Origin: CAVVYJ01 sp963752495
Lineage (GTDB): Bacteria > Pseudomonadota > Gammaproteobacteria > Burkholderiales > Methylophilaceae
Assembly (NCBI GenBank): GCA_963752495.1
Contig: CAVVYJ010000008.1
Coordinates: 1 to 64,000 of the forward strand
DNA length: 64,000 bases
Reading direction: 5' to 3'
A model generated the notes under the pieces. The model had not been told where the DNA came from. It was given only the letters and a program-made list of their open reading frames with translations, and searched no databases. This document shows, in pieces, positions 18,822 through 28,377 of this stretch. Positions within the stretch are counted from its first letter, which is position 1. Each line of letters opens with the position of its first letter. Both the position numbers and the translations under genes were made by a program.

Positions 18822-19231
18822 CAAATATAAGCTTACGCGCAATTATTGAAGATTTCAACAAAAGAACAGTGCAAGTGAGTTTTTAAGTGAATCACTAAGT
18901 TGAGTACTAGATATAACTTTTTTCTGTTGTCTTGTACTCATCCATCAGTTTTGACTTACAACCTATCTGGCAAACTATTTATGGCCACTATTGCGCAGCT
19001 TGCCTATGATAGCAAGCAACACAAAAATATGACCTTTGGGGCTTTTTTCTTTTTGTTTTATGATGTTTGTATAATTTAAATCAATATCAAAAAAATAAGG
19101 ATTGACTTTGGGTAAGGGGAAACTTTCAGAGCGTGACATCTGTACCAAATTCATTATTCCAGCCATTGTACAGTCTGGATAGAACATTCATACCCAAGTC
19201 CGTGAAGAAGTGAGTTTTACAAAAGGCCGCA
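18822..19231. other. Non-coding gap, nothing recognised
   Basis: About 410 bp of AT-rich sequence between the candidate RNA and the STAS remnant. A 70-codon minus-strand frame (18975-19187) has no family resemblance and a Lys-rich tail, and is not supported. No terminator or promoter stands out. Confidence 0.5.
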
Positions 19232-19390
19232 TCATTGTCCGATAACAAGTTCATGTATATGATTTAACACATTCCAAGTACCCAATTGCTCGACTATGCC
19301 AGCACATTTTAAATTCTCCAACACGTTAGGCCTCGCCTCGCATAATACCAATCGAGTCTTGTGTCGGCCACCAGTATCGATAAGAGTTTA
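19232..19390 (-). pseudogene. Remnant of a STAS-domain (SulP-type transporter) C-terminus
   Basis: Reading the minus strand from about 19390 to the stop at 19232 gives TLIDTGGRHKTRLVLCEARP followed by NVLENLKCAGIVEQLGTWNV and LNHIHELVIGQ. This is the end of a STAS domain as in SulP anion permeases (pattern LxLxxxRPxVLxxLxxAGIVExxG). Upstream of it the frame is closed and no transporter remains. It is a short fossil next to dnr. Confidence 0.6.
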
Positions 19391-19490
19391 GTTTATACGC
19401 AAGCCTTTTTTCTTAGTTAATGTGAAAATGATTGCATCAAATTAACTGCAGTTTCCAAGCTTTATCAATTTAATTTCTTCGTTATCCATT

Positions 19491-20165
19491 TCAATCGAAA
19501 TTGCGTAAGCCCATAACATTGGTAATAACAATTTCCTTACCATTTACCTCAATAAGCCCTGAATTATGCAATCTGAGCATGATTCGTGATAACGTCTCTG
19601 GTGTGATGTTAAGCATAGAAGCAATTGTAAGTTTATTGGCTGGAAGTTCCACCCTAGCCGGATTTGAGGAGTTTGTACTGATTTGAAGTAAATAGCCAAT
19701 TAACCGTTGCGTGCTATTTTGTAATGAAATGGATTCAATATCGTTTACCAGTTGGCGATTGCGTGCAGATATGCCAGCCAACATCCTCCTAACTACTGTG
19801 ACATCGTTATCTAGGATGTCAAAAATTGCATCTCTAGTAATTAATAGCACTTTAGAGTTTAAAGTTGCCTGTGCGTATATAGGGAAAGAGCGTTCTAGAA
19901 ATAAGACAGCTTCACCAAAGCTTTCACCAGGCTGAATCAAGCCAATTACTTTTTCATCACCTTGTGGTGAAATGACGCCCAGCTTTATCTGCCCTTCGAG
20001 TAATAAATAGAACCCATGTGCACGATCTCCACGGTTAAACAATGTAAGACCCCGCAATACATCTACCTCCTTGGTACCATTGGCTAAAAGCTCAATCTGA
20101 AAAGGTTGTAGTTCAGAAAACATGTAAAACTTAGATAGTCTTTGAGCAATATTTGCTTTGTCCAT
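19491..20165 (-). CDS. dnr: Dnr-type Crp/Fnr regulator
   Basis: A transcription factor that probably activates nor and nir genes in response to NO under low oxygen. Residues ~15-130 form the cyclic-nucleotide-like sensor domain (GLTLFNRGDRAHGFYLLLEGQIKLGV, GESFGEAVLF). A dimerisation helix follows, and a Crp-type HTH at ~165-210 (LTIASMLNITPETLSRIMLRLHNSGLIEV) with the E..SR recognition pattern that reads TTGAT half-sites. The N-terminal Cys cluster of FNR is absent, which points to the Dnr/NnrR group, where heme-bound NO is the signal. The gene is divergent from norC; the shared 156-bp gap holds one Dnr-like box. Confidence 0.9.
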   Translation of the reverse strand: MDKANIAQRLSKFYMFSELQPFQIELLANGTKEVDVLRGLTLFNRGDRAHGFYLLLEGQIKLGVISPQGDEKVIGLIQPGESFGEAVLFLERSFPIYAQATLNSKVLLITRDAIFDILDNDVTVVRRMLAGISARNRQLVNDIESISLQNSTQRLIGYLLQISTNSSNPARVELPANKLTIASMLNITPETLSRIMLRLHNSGLIEVNGKEIVITNVMGLRNFD

Positions 20166-20233
20166 TGCTATTCCCTTTGTATTTTATATTCCTTTGTTTT
20201 GTATTGTGTACTAAATTACTCAACTTTCAAAAC

Positions 20234-20247
20234 TTGATTCTGGTCAA
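20234..20247. promoter_or_regulatory. Dnr/FNR-type box in the dnr-norC intergenic region
   Basis: TTGAT-TCTG-GTCAA, one mismatch from the TTGAT-N4-ATCAA consensus. The centre lies ~81 bp before the norC ATG and ~75 bp before the dnr start. A possible -10 (TGCTAT, 20267-20272) lies about 29 bp from the centre, as in class II FNR promoters of norC. Confidence 0.75.
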
Positions 20248-20321
20248 GAAATAATTTGTTGCCTAATGCTATCGTGCGTAGTGTAATTTTATTAACTCTT
20301 TAAATTCAAAGGAGCAACGTT

Positions 20322-20747
20322 ATGAGCGCAACTTTTACTAAGTCAATGGCGCGAAATGTTTTTTATGGTGGAGGAGTCTTCTTCTTTCTGTTATTTCTCG
20401 CACTTACTTTCGACACTATGAAAGTTTTGCCCAAGCGAGACAATAGTCAAAACATTACGCCTGCCGTTGCACACGGAAAAAAACTATGGGAGACCAATAA
20501 CTGCATAGGTTGCCATACATTACTAGGTGAAGGTGCATATTTTGCACCAGAACTGGGCAATGTGTATAAACGCCGCGGACCTGATTTTATTAAAGCATGG
20601 ATCAAAGGTCAGCCTACTGGTGTGCCAGGACGTCGGCAAATGCCGCAATTCAACCTTTCTGATAAGGATTTGGATGATCTGATCGAGTTTCTAAAATACT
20701 CATCAGAAATTGATACCAACAAATGGCCACCAAACATTGAAGGCTAA
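20322..20747 (+). CDS. norC: Nitric oxide reductase cytochrome c subunit NorC
   Basis: The membrane-anchored electron-entry subunit of cNOR, which passes electrons from periplasmic cytochrome c to NorB for 2 NO to N2O. It has an N-terminal membrane helix (residues ~12-32, FYGGGVFFFLLFLALTFDT) and one heme c site CIGCHTLLGEGAYFAPEL. The Met ligand is in RRQMPQFNLS. At 141 aa it has the usual length. AAGGAG precedes the ATG. It has its own Dnr box and is followed 27 bp later by norB. Confidence 0.97.
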   Translation: MSATFTKSMARNVFYGGGVFFFLLFLALTFDTMKVLPKRDNSQNITPAVAHGKKLWETNNCIGCHTLLGEGAYFAPELGNVYKRRGPDFIKAWIKGQPTGVPGRRQMPQFNLSDKDLDDLIEFLKYSSEIDTNKWPPNIEG

Positions 20748-20774
20748 TCCGGCATTTTTACAGGAGATTTTAAA

Positions 20775-22152
20775 ATGAAATATACATCTCAAGCAGTGGC
20801 GAAGCCTTATTTTATCGCTGCTATAGGCTTGTTCCTTGGTCAAATTCTATTCGGTCTGATCATGGGGCTTCAGTACGTGGTTGGGGATTTTTTATTCCCA
20901 TTGATACCTTTCAACGTAGCACGTATGGTGCATACCAACCTGCTGATTGTGTGGCTATTGTTTGGCTTTATGGGAGCATCATATTATTTAATCCCTGAAG
21001 AGTCCGAAACTGAGTTATATAGTCCAAAGTTAGCCATTCTTACCTTTTGGGTGTTTCTTAGTGGCTGGTGCGGTTACCGTGCTTGGTTATTTGCTTGTAC
21101 CTTATGCTTCTCTCGCAAAATGGACTGGCAATGACCTGCTTAACACCATGGGACGTGAGTTCTTAGAGCAGCCCTTACCAACTAAAGTCGGTATCGTGTT
21201 AGTTGCGTTATCTTGGCTATTTAATGTCGTTATGACAGTGCTTAAAGGTCGAAAAACAGCCATTAGCTTAGTGTTGTCACTTGGTATGCTTGGTTTGGCG
21301 GTATTCTTTCTGTTCTCGTTCTACAACCCGGTCAATCTAGTAAAAGATAAATTTTACTGGTGGTGGGTCGTGCATCTTTGGGTAGAAGGTGTATGGGAAT
21401 TGATTCTCGGTGCAATGTTAGCTTTCGTGTTAATTAAAGTAACAGGGGTTGACCGTGAAGTGATTGAGAAATGGCTATATGTGATTATCACCATGACATT
21501 AGTCACAGGCATTATCGGCACAGGCCATCATTACTACTGGATTGGTACACCAGCTTACTGGCAATGGTGGGGTTCAATCTTCTCAGCATTAGAGCCTATT
21601 CCGTTCTTTATGATGACTGTATTTGCATTTAACATGGTGAACAAACGCCGTCGCGAGCATCCAAACAAAGCGGCTGTACTTTGGGCGCTTGGTACCAGTG
21701 TAATGGCGTTCTTAGGCGCAGGTTTATGGGGTTTCTTACATACGCTTGCACCAGTGAACTACTATGCACATGGCACGCAATTAACGGCAGCGCATGGTCA
21801 CTTAGCATTCTTTGGTGCCTATGCTTTAGTGGTGATTACTATGATTTCTTATGCAATGCCTATCTTGCGTGGACGTGCAGCTAACTCTGAAAGAGCGCAG
21901 GTAATGGAGATGTGGTCATTTTGGTTAATGACAATCTCTATGTTCTTTATCGCCTTGTTCTTAACTGGCGCTGGTATTGTGCAAATTTGGTTGCAACGCA
22001 TCTCAAACGCACCAATGAGCTTTATGGCGGTGCAAGATCAAATATCAATCTTTTACTGGGCACGTGAAGGTGCTGGCTTGGTGTTCTTGCTTGGCTTGTT
22101 ACTTTACATTGGTAGTTTTTTTGTGAAAGGCGAAAGCAAAGCTTTTGAGTAG
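20775..22152 (+). CDS. norB: Nitric oxide reductase catalytic subunit NorB (frameshifted)
   Basis: The heme-copper-oxidase-like NO reductase subunit with low-spin heme b, heme b3 and FeB. The pieces 20775-~21060 and 21061-22152 join across one indel near 21058-21062, restoring FWVFL-VAGAVTVLGYLLVP. The metal ligands are all visible: MVHTNLLIVW, the HLWVEGVWE motif with FeB His and Glu, the His pair in TGTGHHYYWIG, and HGTQLTAAHGHLAFFGAY. There are about 12 membrane helices and a corrected length of about 458 aa. No N-terminal quinol-oxidase extension is present, so it is a cytochrome c-dependent cNOR. A terminator follows. The single break in an otherwise intact, conserved gene looks like a consensus error but could be a real null. 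Confidence 0.93.
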
Positions 22153-22170
22153 TTAACAAAAGTTAAGTTA

Positions 22171-22198
22171 AAAAAGAGGAGTTTCGGCTCCTCTTTTT
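22171..22198 (+). terminator. Rho-independent terminator after norB
   Basis: AAAAAGAGGAG-TTTCGG-CTCCTCTTTTT, 18 bases after the norB stop. It separates norCB from norEFQD, which has its own Dnr box. Confidence 0.92.
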
Positions 22199-22223
22199 CA
22201 TTGGATTAGGTATATTTTACAAA

Positions 22224-22237
22224 TTGATTTGTATCAA
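22224..22237. promoter_or_regulatory. Perfect Dnr/FNR box before norE
   Basis: TTGAT-TTGT-ATCAA, a full consensus palindrome centred ~75 bp before the norE GTG start. It is the best match of the three boxes in the island. Confidence 0.82.
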
Positions 22238-22305
22238 TGATCGCATCTGCGCTAACGCGCATGATGATGTAAAAATCAGCGACGTAATTTACGTATTGGA
22301 ATTAA

Positions 22306-22887
22306 GTGAGCGAACCTAGCAACAGCATTAATCAAGAAGATCTACCGGGGGATTTTGCAATCTGGATTTTCATTTTTGCAGAAATGCTGGCATTTGGTGT
22401 GTTATTTGTGGCTTATGCTTTTACCCGCGCTAAGAATATTGAATTGTTTAATGCCTCGCAACTGACATTAAGCCGCACTTCAGGGGCAATCAACACGCTG
22501 GTGTTAATTACCAGCAGCTACTTTGTCGTAAGAGGCGTTGAGGCAATTAAGCGTGGTTTAAATCAACAGTGCGCACATTGGCTGACAGGCGCATTCTTAC
22601 TTGGAGGTGTATTTGTTGGCATCAAAATGGTTGAATTCCAAGCAAAGTTTGCAGCGGACATCACCATGAGCACCAATAATTTTTATATGTTTTACCTGTC
22701 ACTGACATTTTTCCACTTTATGCACGTGTTGATGGGCATGGTTATTTTAGCCGTCATCATTATGAAGGCTAAAAGAGGCGGTTATAGTGCGCAAGACCAT
22801 GTTGGTGTTGAAACAGGCGCATCGTTTTGGCACATGGTGGATTTTTTATGGATTATCTTATTTCCACTGGTTTACATTATTCGCTAG
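22306..22887 (+). CDS. norE: NorE, cytochrome c oxidase subunit III-like protein
   Basis: A five-helix membrane protein of the COX3 family associated with NO reductase. It is not part of the purified enzyme but supports NO reductase activity and NO tolerance in other denitrifiers. The start is GTG at 22306 (MSEPSNSINQEDLPGDFAIWIF). Family features are DFAIWIFIFAEMLAFGVLF, NFYMFYLSLTFFHFMHVLMG and the C-terminal ETGASFWHMVDFLWIILFPLVY. At 193 aa it is normal. It heads norEFQD behind a perfect Dnr box; norF starts 4 bp after its stop. Confidence 0.9.
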   Translation: MSEPSNSINQEDLPGDFAIWIFIFAEMLAFGVLFVAYAFTRAKNIELFNASQLTLSRTSGAINTLVLITSSYFVVRGVEAIKRGLNQQCAHWLTGAFLLGGVFVGIKMVEFQAKFAADITMSTNNFYMFYLSLTFFHFMHVLMGMVILAVIIMKAKRGGYSAQDHVGVETGASFWHMVDFLWIILFPLVYIIR

Positions 22888-22891
22888 GACT

Positions 22892-23173
22892 ATGATGAAT
22901 AACACTAAAGCACAACCTAAGCTATTCTCAACCGTCATTTGGCTGGTGCTGGTGATGTTGACTATCATGACATTCAGCCTAGGCGAGGTTGGCATGTCGG
23001 GCAAAGGCGTTATGCTTACGCTATTGGCAATCACCATGGTAAAAAGTCAGTTGGTAGCCAATTATTTTATGGGTTTGCGTATAGCTAAGTTTTTGTGGCG
23101 CGCTATTATGTTTGGCTATTTTGCCATCGTTGGCGGTTTAATTGCAGTGGCTTACTTAATGGGTCTTAAATAA
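22892..23173 (+). CDS. norF: NorF-like small membrane protein (COX4-like)
   Basis: A 93-residue protein with three predicted helices (STVIWLVLVMLTIMTFSLGE; GVMLTLLAITMVKSQLVANY; FGYFAIVGGLIAVAYLMG), the topology of prokaryotic cytochrome c oxidase subunit IV/NorF proteins. The longer open frame begins inside norE; the start at 22892 is chosen because it follows the norE stop and gives the family length. It acts with NorE near the NO reductase in the inner membrane. Confidence 0.82.
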   Translation: MMNNTKAQPKLFSTVIWLVLVMLTIMTFSLGEVGMSGKGVMLTLLAITMVKSQLVANYFMGLRIAKFLWRAIMFGYFAIVGGLIAVAYLMGLK

Positions 23174-23222
23174 AAAATAAAGAATTCAATTAGTTAAACT
23201 TAAAAGCAATACTGGAAATTTC

Positions 23223-24005
23223 ATGGAAAACTTACCTTTTTATCAATCGCACGGTAGCGAAATTGAACTCTTTGAACGTGCATGGCGTAACAATCTACCT
23301 TTGCTCATTAAAGGCCCCACTGGCTGTGGTAAAACGCGTTTTGTCGCCCATATGGCGTCTAAGCTCGGCTTGCCATTACATACTGTAGCATGTCACGACG
23401 ACCTCACCGCTGCTGATTTGGTCGGTCGACATCTGATTGTAGACGGTCAAACCGTTTGGAGCGATGGGCCATTGACGCGTGCAGTGCGTGAGGGTGGCAT
23501 ATGCTATTTAGATGAAGTAGTAGAAGCACGTAAAGATACAACGGTTGTGTTGCACCCACTGGCCGATGACAGGCGCATATTGCCAATAGACCGCACTGGT
23601 GAACTATTGGCCGCGCCACCATCTTTCATGCTGGTCGTATCCTACAACCCAGGGTACCAAAATTTTTTAAAAGGCATGAAGCCATCAACAAGGCAGCGCT
23701 TTATTTCACTCGCTTTTGATTTTCCGTCAGCAACACAAGAAGTGGCGATTCTTATTGGTGAAACTGGCATTGATGAAATGTTGGCAAAACGTTTGGTGTC
23801 TATTGCTAATGCATTTCGTGCATTGAAAGACCATGACTTGGAAGAAGTTGCCAGTACGCGCTTGCTGGTGTATGCCGCCACTCTGATTAAAGATGGTTGT
23901 GAGCCAACGCTGGCTTGCCGCGCAGCTTTGGTTGAGACGCTGACGGATGACCCAGAAACAGCCGTGGCATTGCGTGAAGTGATTGATGCGACGTTTGGCC
24001 TATAA
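23223..24005 (+). CDS. norQ: NorQ, MoxR-type AAA+ ATPase for NO reductase activation
   Basis: A cytoplasmic AAA+ chaperone that, with NorD, inserts the non-heme iron FeB into NorB. Walker A is GPTGCGKTRF (residues ~30-40), Walker B is ICYLDEVVEARKDT, and sensor/arginine elements are in VSYNPGYQNFLKGMKPSTRQRF. At 260 aa it matches NorQ/CbbQ. It sits between norEF and norD, as in most nor operons. Confidence 0.95.
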   Translation: MENLPFYQSHGSEIELFERAWRNNLPLLIKGPTGCGKTRFVAHMASKLGLPLHTVACHDDLTAADLVGRHLIVDGQTVWSDGPLTRAVREGGICYLDEVVEARKDTTVVLHPLADDRRILPIDRTGELLAAPPSFMLVVSYNPGYQNFLKGMKPSTRQRFISLAFDFPSATQEVAILIGETGIDEMLAKRLVSIANAFRALKDHDLEEVASTRLLVYAATLIKDGCEPTLACRAALVETLTDDPETAVALREVIDATFGL

Positions 24006-24030
24006 ATGCGTTTAATAGAAACACGCTAAC

Positions 24031-25870
24031 ATGGAAGAATACGTCGGAGAACTCTGGCACAAATTGGTCACGCGTGTTGCCGATAAGCAGCATGCAGAGG
24101 CTGCCGTCAGCTTAGATGAAATGAGCAAAACTGCCGCTATTTTCTTTCGAGCTTTGGGCGGAGACGCTGGCTTGAATCTCTCTGCGGCGCCATCCACTCG
24201 CCATGGTGCACGGCGTAGTTGGCGAGATAGACTTGCGACTACTGGTGAACGGATTGAGCTATCTTGGCGCGATGGCGAAACACTGCGATTACCAGAAAAG
24301 ATAGATATATTCACCGAGCGTAGCCTTAATCGCGATTTATACTTTGTGGCTAGTGGCGCTTTCCGCAGTAAGTGTTGATGACAGCTTGCCTTGGATTGTG
24401 CGCAATCAAATGGCTACGCAAGCCACGCTGGAGCGCTTTCCTGGTTTGGTTGCCAGATACCATCGATTGGTCAATGCACTATTGCCCTTGCGGCCATTGC
24501 CAACAAACCTGCCTACCGCTGAAGCCGCGCAAGAGGCTGCTATTCGCCAAGCGCTAATTCAGCCTGGCAGTGTTCATGCTTTGCAGCCATCAAAAAAACC
24601 ATTTCAACCAGTGCTATTGTGGACTCATCCAACCCCGCCAGTAAGTGCAAGCAGCAAGGCTAGCAGCAGTGATGGCGCGCCTGAACGCGAGCAATCGGAA
24701 GATAAGAATGTAGCAAAAAGCCGCAAAAAACACGCTGCCGAACGTACTGATATGCCAGATGGCAAAGATGGTTTTCTGATGATGTTTCGTGCTGAAAGCT
24801 TGTTTTCGTGGACTGAATACATTAACGTGAATCGTCCACAAGACGAAGAAGATGACGTTGAAAGTGCCGCGCTAGCCGCAGAAGATATGGACACGATGAC
24901 GGTCGCGCGCGACGGCGAAACGAGTGTTGCAAAATTACGCTTTGACCTTGACTTGCCGCCTACAGGAGAAGATGACACGCCGCTGGGCGATGGCATTCCA
25001 TTACCTGAATGGGATTACAAAAAACAAATCATGCAGCCTAATTACTGCCGCTTACAGGAGCTTGTATCGCCACAAACTGAGCCATGCGAATTACCAGCAC
25101 AATTACGCCGCACCGCAAGACGCTTGCGTAGCCAGTTTCAAGCGCTAGCGCCGACCAGAACATGGCTCAAAGGGCAGCAAGACGGTGAAGAGATAGACCT
25201 TGATGCATGGGTGCGGCAAGAGGCTGATTTGCTCAGCGGAGCTCATTCTGATAGTCGCGGCATGTATCGCGCGCAAGTCAATCAGCAACGTGATTTGGCG
25301 TGTTTGCTATTGGCTGACTTGTCACTTTCTACCGATGCTTATGCCTCTGACCATGCCCGCGTGATTGACGTGATACGTGATAGTTTGTTTCTGTTTTCTG
25401 AAGCGCTTTCTGCGACGGGTGACCGCTTTGCCATGTATGGTTTTTCTTCATTAAAACGCGGCAATGTGCGTTTTAATCGCTTAAAGAGTTTTGATGACCG
25501 TTATGACGGATTAGCGCGTGGCCGTATTCAAGCTATTAAGCCAGGTTACTATACGCGCATGGGGGCGGCTATACGCCAAGCGAGTGCTTTACTTGCTGCC
25601 CAACCACAGCGTCAACGCCTGTTATTACTACTGACAGATGGCAAACCAAACGACTTGGATCGCTATGAAGGGCGCTACGGTATTGAGGATACGCGCATGG
25701 CACTGCACGAAGCGCGTCAGCAAGGTTTACGACCATTCTGCGTCACCATTGACAATGAGGCCAATGAATATCTGCCACATCTATTTGGTGCAGGCGGGTA
25801 TGCAGTAATTCGGAAACCTGAGGATCTACCTAGAGAACTTCCATTACTGTACGCACAAATGACGCACTAA
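24031..25870 (+). CDS. norD: NorD, VWA-domain activator of NO reductase (frameshifted)
   Basis: The partner of NorQ; its C-terminal von Willebrand A domain contacts the ATPase through a metal ion. The VWA MIDAS is DLSLSTDA with LTDGKPNDLDRYEGRYG further on, the NorD signature. The N-terminal piece (24031-24378) and the main piece (24344-25870) join by one indel near 24345 (LYF-WLVALSAVSVDDSLPW). The corrected length is about 612 aa, normal for NorD. An acidic, low-complexity stretch spans the middle (QDEEDDVESAALAAEDMD). It is last in norEFQD. Confidence 0.92.
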
Positions 25871-25950
25871 GAATTTAGATTATTCTCACTCTGACTAGCC
25901 AAATACCATCAAATCTGATTTCTGCACAATGGGTATTTAATTTTCGATTC

Positions 25951-25964
25951 TTGATTTTGGTCAA
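25951..25964. promoter_or_regulatory. Dnr/FNR-type box before nirK
   Basis: TTGAT-TTTG-GTCAA, centred ~106 bp before the nirK start. A plausible -10 (GTTAAT, 25986-25991) is 31 bp from the centre. It has the same half-site variant (GTCAA) as the norC box. Confidence 0.78.
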
Positions 25965-26063
25965 GTTAATTAATATCTATATCCTGTTAATCTCCCCCTA
26001 AGGCGCGACAATTTGTCGCGAGATTTTGGAAAATGTCTTAGCCATTTCTAAGGGGAAATAATC

Positions 26064-27551
26064 GTGAGTAAATTCAAAACCAAAGTGTTAGTGAGTATGA
26101 TTAGTACAGTACTACTACTTATTTCGTGTGCTCAAGTAAGTGAAAAATCTGCATCAAAAGATGCTACAAATGAATCTAGTGCGTCTAGTCTTCCCGTGGT
26201 TCAGGCAGTCTTAACGCATGCACCAAATGTTCCCCCGCCAATTACTAGAAAATTCTCTGCAAAAGTTATAGTGAACTTGGAAACGCAAGAAAAAGTAATG
26301 CGTATGGCAGATGGTGTCGACTATATGTTTTGGACTTTTGGTGGAGAGGTACCTGGAAAATTTATTCGTATTCGTGAAGGTGATGAGGTTGAGTTTAACT
26401 TATCCAACAGCCCAGATTCGAAAATGCCACACAACATTGATTTACATGCTGTCACTGGTCCTGGTGGTGGCGCTGCATCATCATTTACAGCACCCGGCCA
26501 TACGTCTACATTCAGCTTTAAGGCACTTAATCCTGGCTTATATGTGTATCACTGTGCCACGGCTCCAGTAGGCATGCACATTGGTAATGGTATGTATGGT
26601 TTGATTTTGGTTGAACCTAAAGCGGGCTTACCAAAAGTGGATCGTGAATATTATGTGATGCAAGGCGATTTCTACACCAAAGGCAAATATGGTGAGGCCG
26701 GCTTACAGCCATTTGATATGGAAAAAGCCATTAAGGAGCAGCCTGATTATGTGGTCTTTAATGGCTCGGTCGGTGCACTTAATGGTGAAAAAGCTATTAC
26801 GGCCAAGGTAGGTGAAAACGTACGTCTATATGTAGGTAATGGTGGTCCAAACATGGTGTCTTCTTTCCATGTAATTGGTGAAATTTTTGACAAAGTCTAT
26901 GTAGAAGGTGGAAGCCTAGAAAATAAGCATGTACAAACAACCTTAGTACCTGCTGGTGGTGCGGCCATAACAGAATTCAAAGTAGACGTTCCAGGTACAT
27001 TTATTATAGTCGACCATTCGATTTTCCGTGCCTTTAACAAGGGAGCATTGGGCATGCTGAAAGTCACGGGTCCCGAAGATAAAGTTATCTATTCTGGCAA
27101 ACAAGCGGATAAGGTTTATTTGCCAGAAGGGTCAGCAGCACAGTCTATATCTAGCCAGACAACATCAGCTCCAGCTAAAACTTTAACCAAAGATGAGCAA
27201 ATCGCGCTTGGAAAAAATGTATTTGAATCGAACTGCTTGGCCTGCCATCAAGCAAATGGTGAAGGTATTCCAAAAGCATTTCCACCACTTGCAAAATCTG
27301 ATTTCTTAAATGCGGATCATAATCGTGCGATTGGCATCGTATTACATGGTCGTTCAGGTCCTATTACTGTAAATGGCGAAACCTACGACAGCGTAATGCC
27401 AGCAATTGCGCTCAACAATGATCAAATTGCGAATGTACTGACTTATGTTCTGAACAGCTTTGGAAATAATGGCGGCCAAGTAACCGGTGCCCAAGTTGAA
27501 AAACAGCGCAAAATAGCTCCTTCGGCGGTAAAAAGTGATGTTCATGGTTAG
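26064..27551 (+). CDS. nirK: Copper nitrite reductase NirK fused to cytochrome c, lipoprotein-type export
   Basis: Reduces nitrite to NO in the periplasm. The GTG start follows AGGGGA. Residues 1-22 form a lipoprotein-like signal (LLLISCAQ), so it may be anchored to a membrane. Two cupredoxin domains span ~60-360. The T1 and T2 copper ligands are seen in MPHNIDLHA (Asp and His of the active site), YHCATAPVGMHIGNGMYG (His-Cys, His, Met), SSFHVIGE and IVDHSIFRAFNKG. A Ser/Ala/Thr linker and a C-terminal cytochrome c domain (~385-470, CLACHQANGEGIPKAFPPLA, Met ligand in DSVMPA) follow. At 495 aa it matches the NirK-cyt c fusions known from several betaproteobacteria, where the heme supplies electrons directly to the T1 copper. 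Confidence 0.96.
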   Translation: MSKFKTKVLVSMISTVLLLISCAQVSEKSASKDATNESSASSLPVVQAVLTHAPNVPPPITRKFSAKVIVNLETQEKVMRMADGVDYMFWTFGGEVPGKFIRIREGDEVEFNLSNSPDSKMPHNIDLHAVTGPGGGAASSFTAPGHTSTFSFKALNPGLYVYHCATAPVGMHIGNGMYGLILVEPKAGLPKVDREYYVMQGDFYTKGKYGEAGLQPFDMEKAIKEQPDYVVFNGSVGALNGEKAITAKVGENVRLYVGNGGPNMVSSFHVIGEIFDKVYVEGGSLENKHVQTTLVPAGGAAITEFKVDVPGTFIIVDHSIFRAFNKGALGMLKVTGPEDKVIYSGKQADKVYLPEGSAAQSISSQTTSAPAKTLTKDEQIALGKNVFESNCLACHQANGEGIPKAFPPLAKSDFLNADHNRAIGIVLHGRSGPITVNGETYDSVMPAIALNNDQIANVLTYVLNSFGNNGGQVTGAQVEKQRKIAPSAVKSDVHG

Positions 27552-27578
27552 TCGCTAATTAGTAACCGAGGTTACATT

Positions 27579-28367
27579 ATGTTGCGATACTGTCTTGTTC
27601 TCATGGTGTTGTTTTCCCCCAACACTTGGGGACAAGGTAGTGTGGCAAATGACGATATGGCTAATATTACAGCAGGTGAGTATCGCCCGCTGTATCTCAG
27701 TTCTGACAGTCCTCTAGTAAACGTGTCATCTTTTCGATTAGACAAACGGCCAGTTACTAATCGTGATTTCCAGCAATTTGTCGGTCAGCATAAAAAGTGG
27801 CAACGCGATACTGTACCTAATTTGTTTGCTGAGCAAAGTTATTTAAACCATTGGGATAATACGTCCAATCAATATCAACCCAATACCTCAGACTTAGAAA
27901 AACCTGTGATTTTTGTCTCTTGGTACGCAGCGCAAGCCTACTGCCAAGCACAACAGAAACGCCTACCTACCATTGCTGAATGGGAGTATGTGGCGCAAGC
28001 ATCATTCATTCAAAAAGATGGAAGTAAGGAAAAGGACTACAACCAGAAGATTTTGGATTGGTATGCAAAAGCGGCAAAACAACCGCCCACCGAAGTTGGA
28101 AAAGATGAACCAAATTATTGGGGTGTGCATAATATGCATGGGCTGATATGGGAATGGACTGAAGACTTTAACTCTAATTTGATCAGTGGTGAATCGCGTG
28201 ATGACAGTAGCGTGAATAAAGATCTTTACTGTGCGTCAGGAGCTGCCGGAGCAGTGAATCCGAGTGATTACGCAGCATTTATGCGTTATGGATTTCGTTC
28301 TAGCCTAAATGCTAAATTTACATTGAGTAGCTTAGGTTTTCGGTGTGCGGCAGATGGTAATGATTAA
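27579..28367 (+). CDS. nirV: NirV-like formylglycine-generating-enzyme-family protein
   Basis: A 262-residue FGE-sulfatase/SUMF1-domain protein with a signal peptide (residues ~1-18, ending TWG-Q). Family motifs are VNVSSFRLDKRPVTNRDFQQFV, KPVIFVSWYAAQAYCQAQQKRLPT, AEWEYVAQA, MHGLIWEWTEDF and the C-terminal LGFRCAAD. NirV is the usual companion of nirK in Rhodobacter and others; its role is unsettled and it is not needed for all NirK enzymes. It lies 27 bp after nirK. The catalytic Cys pair of true formylglycine enzymes is not evident, so an accessory function is more likely than sulfatase activation. Confidence 0.85.
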   Translation: MLRYCLVLMVLFSPNTWGQGSVANDDMANITAGEYRPLYLSSDSPLVNVSSFRLDKRPVTNRDFQQFVGQHKKWQRDTVPNLFAEQSYLNHWDNTSNQYQPNTSDLEKPVIFVSWYAAQAYCQAQQKRLPTIAEWEYVAQASFIQKDGSKEKDYNQKILDWYAKAAKQPPTEVGKDEPNYWGVHNMHGLIWEWTEDFNSNLISGESRDDSSVNKDLYCASGAAGAVNPSDYAAFMRYGFRSSLNAKFTLSSLGFRCAADGND

Positions 28368-28377
28368 GGATAGCTCA

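Noticed and set aside
18975..19187. 70-codon minus-strand frame after the candidate RNA
   Set aside because: No ribosome binding site or family resemblance, low-complexity Lys-rich tail, and it lies in an AT-rich gap. Probably chance.
19357..19370. Possible internal att copy (TGTCGGCCACC)
   Set aside because: It matches the tRNA-Arg core in only a few positions and lies in the STAS remnant. Too weak to mark an element end.
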